Source of the DNA: Harmothoe impar
Taxonomy: Eukaryota; Annelida; Polychaeta; Phyllodocida; Polynoidae
Direction: 5' to 3'
Length of the DNA: 64,000 nt
Assembly (NCBI GenBank): GCA_947462335.1
Contig: OX381714.1
Span: 36,801,360 to 36,865,359, forward strand
Shown: positions 24,315 through 36,830 of the stretch, one piece after another
How positions within the stretch are numbered: position 1 is the stretch's first letter
How the letters are laid out: each line of letters starts with the position of its first letter
Notes under the pieces: model-generated
Database searches by the model: none
Seen by the model: only the letters and a program-made list of their open reading frames with translations
What the model was told of the DNA's origin: nothing
Translations under genes and position numbers: made by a program

Positions 24315-25771
24315 TGAGTCCAGACTCCCCTATGCAATGGGAATTACTGTGTTTCTACTTCTTTTCTCTGTGTTGACCTTATCCATTAAACTAAAAATAG
24401 GTCTTTTTCAACCTATGATTGTAAGAATTATAATTCAACAACACCACTCTTGCACTTATAACAAAGGACCACCAGCTTTCCTTGCATTCTATCCAACCCA
24501 CTCCACCTCCTCCACCCCCACGTCTTAAGACCAACGATTCTACACCTGTTACAAAGGCCCTGTTGTTCCATGCTTTGTGTCATACTTTCAGGCTTTCCTC
24601 TAGCTCTACCAGGCTAAGCAGTCTAAGCAATCTGTTGAGAAACCTCCTGTGTCAGCAGTTTCAATTGTAAAGTAACTCTAAGCCACAAAGAGCAACTCAG
24701 AGCTCATTGTACGGCATCTGTCTAAATATGGCAGCATTGACCCCCTATAAGTAGACATAGCATGCCACAGTCAGTACCAGTGGTTTATATTCAGGTATAA
24801 AGGACACCAATTCAGTATCAAGTACTTAAGTATAATAATGCCTGGTTTACTTTAACCTAGTCTTGTTTTTCTGAATTAATTATTTCTTCACCTTATACCT
24901 TTTGATATTCATCTGTCAGCCAAATGCAAGATTAAGAAATCACTATTTCAGAATTATTATTCGAGAAGCACCTTTATGGTTTAGTCATTTTCTTATACTG
25001 GTCTTGGGGATAACTACTCAAGAAAACCCTGAAAGCTTCTGACAGGTATTGTTTTCTGGTTATCTGGTGAAATCAGGGGATCTCCACTCTGTAGGTGCAT
25101 AATCCATCTCAGTGGACATAATCAAATGACAGATGAGCTCTCTTAAGGCAGTACAATGAGAGACACAATTCCCACGTTTACATTTTTAAAGGGAAGAAAC
25201 ATTACAAATCAGAAAACCTTTGAATTCATCACAGCAAAATTCAAGTTCAACGCCCAATATGGGATACATACAGCCTAATAAGTCGTATACAAAACCTTAG
25301 AACTACAACTGCATGTGTATTCTCTGTATGCGGCAGTATGACAAAGGTATGATGGGGATAAAATGGATCTGCACCTATTCTTTTTATTCCACCTACGGCT
25401 TGTGGCCCTCCCAATGATTTAACATCCACAGGGCTATAACCCAAACAGCTGTGTTGAAGTATTTTCACTTATTCATTCCCATTTCAGCCAAATGAGATTA
25501 TACCAGCTTGTGCTCTATCATAAAACCCTCATAAAATCTCATAAATATTCATATTCATTCTTACAGTAGAACTGCAGTAGACATATTCATCTATTTCCAT
25601 TGTTATCTATTTTGGTGACATATGGGACATGCCCTCCATAGAAACAGATTATATGACATACAATGTTTGCATCTTATGAATCCTTTTCCCATTAGCTAAT
25701 AGATAGTACCGATGTATCATGGGAGGTACCATCAGGTATTCCCAAATGCCCTCTCATCAACAAGCTATCAA

Positions 25772-25991
25772 GGGAGTCACCATTTTTGTAACAAGAAGGG
25801 GTGGGGTGGATTTGGAGGAAGGACCAAAAAATGACACCCCTTTTTAGTGGAAAAGCCCACACTTTACTATATGGCACAAGCGCATTAGGCTATGTAGGCC
25901 GCCATCTTGACTCATAATTGAATCCCTCTTGTGGGCGGGGTCTCGCGCCCAATTCTATTAATCCAACCCCCTATTGAAAATGACCACTCCC
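25772..25991 (+). mobile_element. PIF/Harbinger-like MITE, old copy D
   Basis: Starts GGGAGTCACCATTTTTGTAA and ends ..GAAAATGACCACTCCC. The internal GGACCAAAAAATGACACCCC and AAAAGCCCACACTTTACTAT match copies A and C. The TSD is not preserved. Confidence 0.7.
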
Positions 25992-26436
25992 GAAGATGCA
26001 TAAGGATGGATATGGCAGAAATATGACATCAGTATTTCTACCGCATTTCACAATGAAGTAGAAGCATACAAGGGGTGATTTGAATGGAACTGGGATGTAT
26101 GATGGGATTGGATTCCCACGGATGTGCCACATCATGCACCATCTGTTGTTGATAACAGTAAAAAGAGAATTCTCAGCCATATATGGCTAAAAATATTATA
26201 AGGGGTAAGGTTCATGACTATGTTAATACACAAACAATTTTGGCAAAGTAATCTCATTACATATGAAGTTTTTCAATGCAATGCCAGAAGATCCTGAAAG
26301 CCAGGATTTTGATAGAATAGGTAAACTACCAATATAATTATACATAATATACCACTTTGTTCAGTTGTATTGCCTCGTTCAGTAATTGTGTATCAAGTGT
26401 ATCTGATATTGATGCATTAGGCAAATGATACATATA

Positions 26437-27370
26437 ATCTCAATAATCAGTTTCATAAATTCACTTCGGTCTCTGGTGTGCTGAGTCGTCGGATCCAGCT
26501 CATTCCAAGCTGCCAAGCCTCTGTGGTACGGGCTCTTTTCATAGATGTACTTGGTGGTCCTTGGGGTTTTGAGTTATTTTTTCACACCACCTCTTAGCAC
26601 TCGGACAGGAACAACAACTTGGTTTACATAAGCAACTCTTGGTGCAGATGTCCCAGTAGTTGGTGGCGGCGAGTAACTTCAAGATTTATTTTTGATGTGT
26701 AGTGCTGTGATGTCAATACCACGTGGGTCCCGCATACATTCACACACCCTAAGCGCATTGTTTTGCAATGTCTGTAGCTTATTGATGGCCCACACTGGAC
26801 TTCCATCATGAAGGAAGCAACAATAATCCAGGATTGTCTGGATCATGTGAGTGTAGACCTGTACAGCTGTGTCTTGGTTTGAACACTTCCTGATACCTCG
26901 TAATTGAGTGGTCCGGGCTTGTACCAAGTTGATGATCTTTTTCAGATTTGGGGTCATTGACATGTTGGTGTCTAAGGTAGCACCCAAGTAGTTGAAGCTA
27001 CCCATGACTTGTAGCTCAGCACCGTTCAGCAGGAGAGCAGTGTTTGTCATATCTGGGACTGCCCTTAGGGAGTAAGACCATGGCACCTGCGTCTTCTGCG
27101 AGTTGACAGTTAATTTGATTTGCTTGCACGGATGACTCACTTGGTTTAGGTCCTGTTGCATTAGCATATCCATCCTCTCAACGTTCCTACCGGATACCAC
27201 GAGGGCCAGGTCATCCGCGTAAGGTAATAATTACTGTTTTCGATGACGTAACACACATCATTGATGTAACTCATGAAGAGAAGGGAACCAACTATACAAC
27301 CCTGTGGCACCCCTCTACCTACGTCAGCGCTGTCAGACAGCTTGTCGTTTGCTCTAGTGTGTTGCAACAA
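26437..27370 (-). pseudogene. Non-LTR retrotransposon (LINE) reverse transcriptase, 3' part, broken
   Basis: In the minus orientation the frame at 27161-27370 encodes GVPQGCIVGSLLF..YINDV, the conserved reverse transcriptase block before the catalytic site. The catalytic YADD is at 27210-27221 but in another frame, so an indel separates the two halves. The frame at 26679-27200 continues through the thumb (FNYLGATLD, LQTLQNNALRV), then a stop, and a further segment near 26440-26560 reads KSPYHRGLAAWNELD, the usual C-terminal tail. Motif order and spacing fit CR1/Jockey-type LINEs. The endonuclease and N-terminal half are absent (5'-truncated). The element lies between D1 and D2. A second fragment of the same family is at 43530-43971. 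Confidence 0.85.
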
Positions 27371-27999
27371 ACTAGGGCATACGACAAGTGCGGATTCCCT
27401 TTTTGGAAAAAAATTCCAATGATGTTTTGATCCCCCGGGACTTGCGACGCAGCACTTCTCGGTACTTCAGTGTTCGGTGGACCCACCTGTTCAAATTTTC
27501 GGGTGCACCCCTGCTGGAGCCAGAATTTAGACGGACCTCCAGATCCCTCACCGGTCCTGTGACCATCGGTGTATCATATGATGAGCTCTAGATGGTCAGA
27601 AGATCGGACTAGGTCGCTGCCGAGAGTGTAGGTAACTGTTCCTCTCCTGGATATCCATGTGTGTAACTCTTAGAGTTATTTCATCTCAATGTTCACTTTC
27701 TGAGATGATAATTATTCCAATTTGTAAACTGTATGATTTAGTGAATAAAAGCCTGATTGTTTCTCAGTTTGAGCATAATAATCATCCTTGAATAGGATAC
27801 GGATAACCAAGGACAAATGGACAGAGGAGAGAGAGGGTCATACATGCCATTGTGAAGTACTGTTTTACCACCAACATAGTTCTTAACATCAATAAATCAA
27901 AAAGATCTGATCAGAAGTCATCATGCTGTCATTCATAATCATATATTTTTAATTGTTAATTCAGTTTTTTAATGTGTCATGGTGGACTTAAATAAATAT
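27371..27999. other. Unannotated sequence
   Basis: Open frames occur on both strands at 27372-27591, but neither extends the adjacent reverse transcriptase in a recognisable way. The rest is AT-rich. Confidence 0.35.
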
Positions 28000-28728
28000 A
28001 TGCTCTTTTCCTAGTGTAAAATCACAACCACACTGTCATTACCTCAATATCAATCCAAACTAAGCAATTATAATTTATGGTAATCAGGAAACTTGTCATT
28101 TATGCATCGTCTTGTATTCGATGCATGGCAATCATTTCAAAAGGAGTCTGAATTAATCAACAACATCTGCTAATCCTCACAAATATAGCATATCAAAATA
28201 TCATCATAATTTTTGATGGACAGAATGAATACACCCATCGACACAGCTCCGTTGACATTGTGACCCTTCCCATGGTGTACGTGATATGTGGCAGCTGGTC
28301 AACCATCTATATTGGTTCAGGGGGAGATGTCACTAGATCTACAGGTGTTCCTATCAAAGGACCCTCCTCTGTTATTGTCAGATCCCATGTCTGGCCAATC
28401 ATACTGCTACTTTTCGGCCCACATCACGGCACCTTATACCATCAGCGAAGCTTTGTCAGGCATCTTTATCTGCAGACGCAGAATGATAAATGCAGACCAT
28501 TGTTGAAATTTAAGTACCTGTAGTCTAGTCTAGTTCATTATTTCTATCCAGATAAAATGTTATATAGGCCTTGCTCTATTGTGTGGGGGATCTAACATGA
28601 TAAACTATTATCGATAACCTAGAAAATGACCCTAAAGTTATGATACATTAAAAAAGGGACATAACTCACAAGAAAGTTCTCCAAGCATGGAAACAGTTAT
28701 CGATTTAAAGTGAATGTGTGCAACATAT

Positions 28729-29172
28729 AAGTGACACGTTTTAACGAAGTGGGTCGGAAGTCGCACTTTAAAGAGCCTAAATATGGCCTCTTTAAGTATA
28801 GGGTGGGGAAAAATTAATTTTTGAAAAATGAGTTTTTTGCCATTTTACTAACATATGAATAGTTATCTTATGGAATAATGAGGTACAAACCAGATTTTAA
28901 CTCTCATTATTCCCAAAATGATTGCCATAGGATTTATAATTGTATCGTATAATATAGTTAATGTCTAATTTAAATGTTAATTATCTCATTTCAATTGATT
29001 TCCATTTAATTCAACAAAAATGTATCAAAAATATTGCCAAATGGTCAAAACTGGCCAATATACAACATGTCACATACCAAATGAAAGCTCTTGATGAGCT
29101 GTACACGAATATTGCAATATCACAAATTTTGAATATGCGACTTCCGACCCATTTCGTTAAAACTGGTCACTT
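28729..29172. mobile_element. TIR element, AAGTGAC..GGGTCGGAAGTCGCA ends
   Basis: About 37-bp TIRs with few mismatches: AAGTGACACGTTTTAACGAA then GTGGGTCGGAAGTCGCA on the left, and the inverse at 29136-29172. Flanked by TAT on both sides. The interior is AT-rich and non-coding. Not present in the D1 counterpart. Confidence 0.8.
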
Positions 29173-31118
29173 TATTATGATATGTGTAAAGTGTAAAGCA
29201 TAAATGGAGAATATCCTGTCAACATAAATGGCTATTATTACGTCTGTGCAATCCAATCCAATAGACCAAAAGCAACAGTTGTATTGCTAATTTTATTGAA
29301 ATTCTCCAAGATATAAAACAGTGTTTTTAAACTGAAGGTGTCTAAATAAGTTCAAAATGATAAGGACTTATGCAAGTCTAGGCCCTGGGTATGTTCTCAC
29401 CTGGCCTTCACCTTGCCCCAGTACTGAGACCAATCACAGGCCTAGTTTCTGGATACACCTTAGTAACTGACAAACACCTACCTGGACACCTTTGTTCTGG
29501 TGGTGTCACGTGCTACAGAAGAACTTGTGGAGGTGAATTTCACCCTGCTCTATGTCACACTTTCAGTCTAGCAACAGGGTTGCCCATATCTGTCCTCGTC
29601 TGCCGGTTGCCTCAGACGGCACACAGATTGTATTGCTAATTTTCCCATCGTTTTTAATCATCTATTCTCTTTGATAGGTGAAGAACGTCAAATGAAAATG
29701 GGGTGCCTAATCAAAAATGTGTTCTATACAGTATAGCTCTACGTAGAAAGATCCATCCTATTATCTTATATTCAGACTCTTTTTACTCAGACACATTAGA
29801 TGTAAAAGATTATACAGGTAATGGATTTGCAAGTAGGCTTTTGAATTGTTTTTGAAATGCCCACATCGTATCATAAATTTGGTCTGCATGAACTTGGAAT
29901 GTATGGTCTCATGTACGGTCTCATTTACTACAATTCAGCACATAATTGAGTATCTGGAAATAACATTTAATCATTATTCATTAAACAATAAACAATGTAT
30001 GTCACGCAGGATAGGAGGCGGGTATATTGGTAACAATGGTACATGTTTATCAATTAATGTATCTAGTGATGAAGAGACATTGAATTGGTACGTGCAAACA
30101 GGTCATCTCACAGTTAGTAACACATACACATTTTATAACTTACAGGTTAATTCGTAGGTCACATGAATATCTCTTTCCCCAACACGAAGGTTTTCCAAGG
30201 TCAATGCATATCAGAAAGAGATAATACACAGGAATTACTTAAAAACATAATTCCTCATCCTATAATGCAAGCGAGAACGTTAAAGTACAACAATTGAACA
30301 CTGTACTGTTTTAAATCAAGGTGGCTCTTACATCTTCCCTTTGACCCCACTTTTAAAGATCAGAGTTTGCCAAAAGAACATTGAATTTGAGTATTATTGC
30401 ATGCACACAAACAAAGTAATACAAGCAGTCCTAGTTTCTGTCCCCGTTATCTGGACAAGGTTTGGGGACAACTATTAAAGTTAGTTGAACTCAATAAACC
30501 AATGAATGTCTCAGTCTTCCATAATAACATCAGAGCAACATCAACATGTGAGAATACTAGGAAAAATAATAATAATTCTATTTTCATAGGAAGCCATCTG
30601 ACAACTATTTGGCTTGGTGACAAGTCCTTTGAACTCGGCCCAAAGAGAAACCTATCCAGCCTCAACTAAAGTAGGACTGAGAAGCCCAAAAAACAAACTG
30701 AAAGAGAACTTAATTAGAGTGAACCTTCTTTCTCCCTGCTTTGATCTGCTCGGGTAAACAGGCTTTGAGTTGAATTGAGCTGCTCCTGAGACTAGAACCC
30801 AGAAAACGCCGATAATGCTGTTATCTATGGGTGGAAGCCAGAGGAGGCCTGGGGTCTTTGAACGAGATACAGATAGTGAGAAGAATGAAAAGCTGATATC
30901 AACAAAATTAACTGAAAAGAGGCATTACAAGCACCATGTTTTGTAAAAGATTGCCCCATCCTACTTTGCACAATGTTTGCCCTCTTGCTTTTTGATTGAA
31001 TTAAAACTGAACATTTGTCTGGCTGCCCCAGTCAATATCTCAAGTAAGACATAATTTTGGAGTTTCCGCAGTTAGAAAGAGATGAACAAACTAGTTTTGC
31101 ACATACTTATACACCCTA

Positions 31119-31223
31119 AGAAAAGTGAGAGTCACTGTCTCTAAAACTACCCTCACCTGAGAGTCAGGCAGTGCTTGACCCTCAGGTGAGGGTAGTTTTA
31201 GCGACAATGACTCTCACTTTTCT
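31119..31223. repeat. Long near-perfect hairpin in D2
   Basis: About 50 bp of stem (AGAAAAGTGAGAGTCACTGT.. through CTAAAACTACCCTCACCTGA) with a loop of only a few nt. Only about five mismatches occur. A weaker outer stem (TATACAC/GTGTGTATA) may extend it. The stem is longer and the loop smaller than in a typical animal pre-miRNA. A foldback element or hairpin-RNA source is possible. Confidence 0.75.
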
Positions 31224-32047
31224 GTGTGTGTATATACCACCAGCTTTATTTAATAGTCAGGGTTATTTATTAGTACTATTATATCTTAGTGTTTCTCACC
31301 TGTTACAAAGTACAAGCATTTCCATGCATTGTGTGATACTTCCAGTCTCCTAGCTTCACACACCCCTGTCTCCAACAGGCACATTCTTATGTGGACAAAA
31401 CCAGGGTCTAACTCCAGGCCACCTGTTGGGAAACCTTGCCACTTTCTGTGTCAGCAATTTCAATTGTAGAGCTACTCAGAGCCACAAAAGAGCAGCTCAG
31501 TCTTCCGTGTATTGTATGTGTCTAAATATGGCGACATTGACCCTCTGTGGGTGCACAGACATAGTCCTGCTGTATTGCATATTGGTATAAAGGATAACAA
31601 TCTGTTAACGCTTGACTTACCGGGTATTTGAATCTTTATTTTCACTTTTATGTCATATTAAATATATGTTAAACGAATAAAGATGTTGTTATCATTGACA
31701 TTCATATATACAAATTTTGTCATCGATTTTTCTAAACACACTATTTTTGTTACATCTGTATATATGTATTGCCTTCATTTGGTGTATGCATTGATTCACG
31801 ATGTCTCGTATCTGGAGAATACCCTGAACTGCTGAATATAATGGATATGGCGACAATGTTGCGCGGCAACATTGGGATATATTCCCCAGGTGGAGTAAGT
31901 GCATTCCCTAGTTCTCCACCTGCCCACCTGGGGGGGCTAGGGCCCTTGGTGCCTTTGTTGGTGGCAACCAATTAGTAGGCCATTGCTTGTAGTATGGAAG
32001 GTTGATACAATTTTTTAATTTTTTATTTGTTACTGTGATACTACATT

Positions 32048-32933
32048 ATGATGTTAATAAAAAATGGCCTCCTGATCGTGTCTGGCTGGGGCAAGAGTAA
32101 CCTGTGTCATCTCATCCTTATTATCAGTTACGTAACCCTTCAGGAATATAACACAAAGCTGGCCAGGGATTTAGTTCATGCATTAAAGCTAAAGACAAAG
32201 GTGGTTTACCTGCCTCTGATTGAGAGACCCCCAGCTGATCCAGCAACAATGATGACATCCATACTCAAGGCAAGGAAAGTGTCTCAACATGCTGGCCAAG
32301 AGTACACAATCATCACTGCTGACCAAAAACTGTATTACAGATTAACTTTGTATTATGTTTCTTTGCATTTACAGTGGGAGGATCTGAGGACATGCATTTG
32401 AACATGTAGAGGGATGCATTTTCTCATGAGTTATATTGGATGCATTAGGAACTTTATGGCTGAATCTAGCATTGCAAAAGTAGTGAGTGTTGAGTCAAGT
32501 ACGTAAGGCCGTGAATGAAATTATTGTCCTCTTCTTCGCAGAAGGTCATTATCATTATGAAAGGCTTGATTTGTATTACACATTTTCCACGGAAGCACCA
32601 CCAGAGGAGGAAGTATGTGAGCATTTCATAAGAGGGGAACACACAATGCACCACACTCCAGGTGCGTACAATGGAATATGGTCTGACATGGCCATAGAGA
32701 CCACTTACGTGCGATGGTCATGGTCAACAATGAAGGCGTGGGCGCACAGAGTAGTATACCCTTGTTGTACGGTACTCTATGGTGGGCGTTCTGACGAGGA
32801 CACAGACATTGTCATTCTGCTGCTCCACTTTTACCACAATGGTAGCTTTGAAATTGACCTAGGGCCTAGGTGTGCTCCAGGGAGGGGGGGGGGAGAGGGG
32901 CTTTTCGTTTCATTGATATTTAATACATATTAA
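32048..32933 (+). pseudogene. Uncharacterised multi-copy protein family, broken copy
   Basis: The first frame (32048-32401) contains LARDLVHALKLKTKVVYLPL and YTIITADQKLYY. After a TGA the same frame resumes with GMHFLMSYIGCIRNF at about 32411-32470. The next frame (32487-32933) contains GEHTMHHTPGAYNGIWSDMA. Together these match my recollection of a large, unnamed protein family repeated in many aquatic invertebrate genomes, with ordered blocks ADQ.LY, GGMHFLMSFIG and GIWSDM. Its function is unknown and I assign none. TTTGCATTTACAG at about 32360-32372 looks like a splice acceptor and GTAAG near 32502 like a donor, so part of the disruption could be introns. At least one stop and one frame change remain. 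Multi-copy status suggests a mobile-element passenger. Confidence 0.6.
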
Positions 32934-33650
32934 TGGCTACAGATCTGCTCAAATTAGGATAGGCAACAAGGCAGGGTTTTTTGAAGAAAACTGTGTTTCG
33001 GTGCAGGTCCTATTAATAACACACTCTTCTTCTATCACTTTAGCTCATTGCACATCCACTATTGAGCTCATCACATTAGGAATACTTTTGCCAACAAGGC
33101 TATCTCTCTTTCAAAGGTATCTGAGATGAACTTATGAATATTAAATACTTCTGATAGATCACTTCTTATTGTGCTATGGCATCGCTGTTGTCTATGATTA
33201 TACACTTCGGCGGTCGCGTTAGGGTTACATACAGAGTTATTAAGATTCCAGGACAGGCATGCTGTTTTTGCTGTCCATGTTGGTTATCATCTGTGGATAT
33301 AGGCTATATGAGTACTGCTATGTGAAGGCTTTCATTTTCATCTTAATTGTTAATCCTTCCATCCCTATATCAGTATTATATGCACGTTCCCCTCCCTTCA
33401 TTTTTCGTTGTTATTCCCTCTTTCCCTCCCTCATGCTTCTCTTTCTATAACCTTCAATTAGATAAACATATCAAGAAGCAAGGGAATAAGTTCTAAAGGA
33501 AAATGTGATATTCATTTCCCCAGTTGGCATTTCACAAGGAAGTAGAAGATTACAAAATCCTACTTGAAAGGGAATGGGATATTATGATGGGATTGTATTT
33601 TTATGCTTGTTGCAGATACTATTACCTACATCGAGGACATTGCTGCTATT

Positions 33651-35280
33651 GCCAATAAGAGTCACTAGACATAAGGTAACTAGTTACCAGACAATGCAAA
33701 ATGTCCGGGTTTCATTCGGAACAATTAAAGGGAATTGCTGGTTCCTACACAGAAGCCACCTGTCGGCAAAAATCGAAGCTCACGAAAAGTATTCTTTAAG
33801 CTGTATTCACAATCCTACATAGACCACTTTCCCTAAATCAACTATTTGTATATATGTCATTTTGACAGTATACCTCCATTGTTCACATATAATCACTGCT
33901 AGGACACCCATAGAATCGTATAGTTAAGGCAAAAGAAATATTTTTCCAAAATTCATGCCTTTCTCATTTCATCCGTGACCCCCTGTTTTATTGATCCTAA
34001 AATGTTTGTATAGATGTTCCTTATACATTCCCAAGTTTTGGTTGCAATATCAATAGAAGAAGGGGATCATCCATGACAGACCATGTGAAAATGCTGTTTT
34101 CCTATTCATTTCTATAGTTAAGAGGCTCAAATGGCCGTATCATGAAAGTTAGTACCGTGACATGGCAATTTCTTTTGATTTACTATTAGATAATAAATCA
34201 AACTAACATAATCCTGAGTTATATGCATAAGTTAATAGAACAACAGTAATCCTGTGACAAGTAGCGAGTCCCTTTAAAAAAGGACGGACCTATCTGTTAA
34301 TTAGCCACTTCTATGATATGCTTCAACAATGTGATATTTTACTTCAATCTCATTTTACAGTCATTATGCTATAATCACAATTTAAACATTCATCAAGTGA
34401 CGAGATCATGGAGATGTCAGATGTCTATCATTGGAATGTGATCAACTAACATTTACTAAGAATGTAAATACAATGTAAATTTCAAGACGAGAATTTCAAA
34501 TTTCGCAAGCTTAACATCTTTCAATAATTAGGATATTAAAGAAAGTATATTATTCTCAGAAGGTTCACTCAATCGCCTTGCGAAAATCGCCCCCAGAACA
34601 TGATCGGAATCACCTGTGGTGTTAATAATTATATTACCACCTAGTCCAGGCTCCGTAGACCACGACATGCCCTATATTACTATTTTTATTTCCCGATCCC
34701 CATTCAGCAGCAATGTTTAATATGCTTTCGGGAATACCCCCCCCCTCTCCAGATCTTTCGGGCGTAATAAAATACCTCCCCCTCTTCTCCCCTCCCGACA
34801 GGAAGAGACCGTGTAATGATACGATTCAATGCTTCTTGTCTACTTCTATAAAGGTATGTTCCATATAGCACAACCACCCCTTATTATCTTAGAACACCTG
34901 CCGACCAGGTACATATATTAGGCAGAAATACATTTATACAACCTTGTCTGATCGTGATAATATGAGCACTCTATAGAACAGCTACCCCAGCTGTTACAAA
35001 ATGGATTTGTAACAAGGAGAAGCCTAACGAGCAGTGTCCAAAGTGGGGAGCAACTAGACCGATGACACTGTTTTACTATAGACGAAATAGGAGAAATGGC
35101 TAATTCAGGATTCTCAAAGTCATACAAGGTGGAGAGAGCTCCAGTGGAATTTCTTACAGGGTATCGTCAACCTTGTTTTATTCAGCATTTCGTACCTTCA
35201 CATTTACCAAATGTCGCAATCGAGCTTGAAAAACACATTTTTCTAATTTATCATGCATTTATTTTTAGACGGTATGTTTC
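33651..35280. other. Unannotated sequence
   Basis: AT-rich, with no supported gene. A C-rich patch (34735-34800) is simple composition bias. No inverted or tandem repeats were found. Confidence 0.35.
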
Positions 35281-36830
35281 TACAAGCCTTTGGCCTAGGC
35301 TATAGGTACCCAGAAGTGTGTTGTGCTTGAGGAAGTCTTAAATGTGTACATAATGATCCTGACTACCAGTACAGACAAATCGATCCCCATTAGGCTGGCA
35401 CATACTATACCATAACATGTCACTGCTACAGCTGTATACGGCCATAGATGGTCATGGCAGAAACACTGATTAAGTATGATTAATGTCTGTATATATCATC
35501 CATGATATCTAAGCTCTTCCTTGTTGCCTCACATGGCCATGATGTCAGTTCTTGTTTCCTGTTCAGACATTGAATTGGAACATAATAGCAAATATTAGCA
35601 AAGTGCATTTTGTGCAGAGGAAGATATCTCTCAAATGAATAATGGTAGGAGATGCTGGGGCTAGACTTATTACACTTAGAGACGACTCATCAAGGGGACA
35701 GATGATCTTATTCATCATCTGTACAGCCCATCTGAGGACACTGATAATAGATTGCTGTGTAGGAACCCTGAACCTGCCTCCGATGTTGAGGCGTTTTCTA
35801 TACAGACCCTTTCTATAAGGCCCCCAGGGTATACTTTTGGAATGGCTAATTACCTGGTAATTTGGTACGACAGGCATCAGCAGGTCCCATGAACTCACAA
35901 TGTGCGGTGTCAGCGCATTTCAACCCCCGTCCTGTCACCCCCTACCTCCAGCCTTCACATGCCAAGCACTGAGCCCCCTACAGTGATAGTCTAAATGCTC
36001 CGGGCCATAGTTGGTAGTGGTTAACCCAGGTCAGTCACAGGGATATTGGTCAGGATGACGAACTGATATTCAAAAATCAAAACAAAGGCCTTACTCAAAA
36101 AGACTTAGCTTTACACTCATAGGAATGAAATGGCTAAGGTGGGTTGGTCACTACTAACTATACCTGATAGTATAGGAAGTCAATAAAAGGTTTGTCACTA
36201 TGGACTAAGTTCTGAAGCCTAAAGATCATCTGTGTAGGAGGCAGGGTGTAGGCGGTAGGATGGTGTGTGTTGGTATAGGTCGAGTTACATATACAGGTCT
36301 ACTACGTCACAGTGTGGGCAAACAAAGGCAACACGTGCTTAGGTAACCTCACCATGATAGTTACACACCAGGGTTGTTACACTAAAACCCGTTTTTAATT
36401 ACCCCTTGGTTATATTGGTACATAGCTTTCACTACACAATATGATTTATTAAATGTATGTATTCATGTGTATCCAATGATACATGTATGGCTATTTATAA
36501 TTATACATAACTAGTTGATTCAAAGTCACCCTACCAAGTGGTCACAGTCCAGTGGTCTGTTTGCCCACCGCACCTCACATATAAATAGAATAATCAAGTA
36601 TATGTAACTCGACCTATTGTGTGTGTATGTGTGGCAGGTGGCTTGTGCAGGGTGTGTATAGGGGTCGGAGTCTGGCTAAGTGAGTTTCTCTCGTCTGACA
36701 GTTCTGGAGTGTGATGTAATTGTAGAAAATAAGGGAGGCCTAGAGATGCTCTAGGTGCTTGTGGGTAAAGCTGTTGGTGTATGAGCATGTATACACAGAG
36801 GGGCATAGCCAGGCACTTTGATTAGAGCCA
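35281..36830. repeat. Diverged segmental duplication, copy X1
   Basis: Matches X2 (44,500-45,360) in the same orientation and X3 (41,380-42,585) inverted. Shared landmarks: ATAGATTGCTGTGT at about 35746; GGTCCCATGAAC..CAATGTGCGGTGTCAGC near 35883; and CTGACAGTTCTGGAGTGTGATG near 36696. The frame that is open in X2 and X3 is interrupted by stops here. It carries a MITE at 36277-36615 that X2 lacks. Confidence 0.65.
36277..36615. mobile_element. TIR MITE AGGTCGAGTTACATATAC, with empty site in paralogue
   Basis: AGGTCGAGTTACATATAC at the left is exactly mirrored at 36598-36615. A second inner match is GTGGGCAAACA. Flanked by AT on both sides. The paralogous site near 45,180 reads GTTGGTATTGTACGTG with nothing inserted, so this is an insertion after the duplication. 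Confidence 0.85.

Larger units (their letters stand above)
20980..26110. repeat. Diverged segmental duplication, copy D1
   Basis: Colinear blocks match D2 about 7.1-7.5 kb downstream. 21,060-21,245 matches 28,230-28,430 (GGCAGCTGGTCA..GGTTCAGG). 23,815-23,875 matches 30,725-30,790 (AACAGGCTTTGGGTTGAATT). 24,540-24,770 matches 31,300-31,560 (CTAAATATGGC). 26,030-26,100 matches 33,520-33,600 (GCATTTCACAATGAAGTAGA). No gene is visible in either copy. A Harbinger-like MITE and two hairpins lie inside. Borders approximate. Confidence 0.65.
28000..33650. repeat. Diverged segmental duplication, copy D2
   Basis: Colinear partner of D1 (20,980-26,110). Insertions specific to this copy include a TIR element at 28729-29172 and the broken uncharacterised ORF at 32048-32933. 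The block 28,260-28,430 is open for about 47 codons in the same frame as its D1 counterpart (CGSWS..IGSGGDVTRSTGV in both), but an upstream 1-nt length difference argues against a simple shared exon. Confidence 0.65.

Noticed and set aside
27372..27591. Frames on both strands next to the LINE reverse transcriptase
   Set aside because: They do not match the expected N-terminal reverse transcriptase blocks; probably chance.
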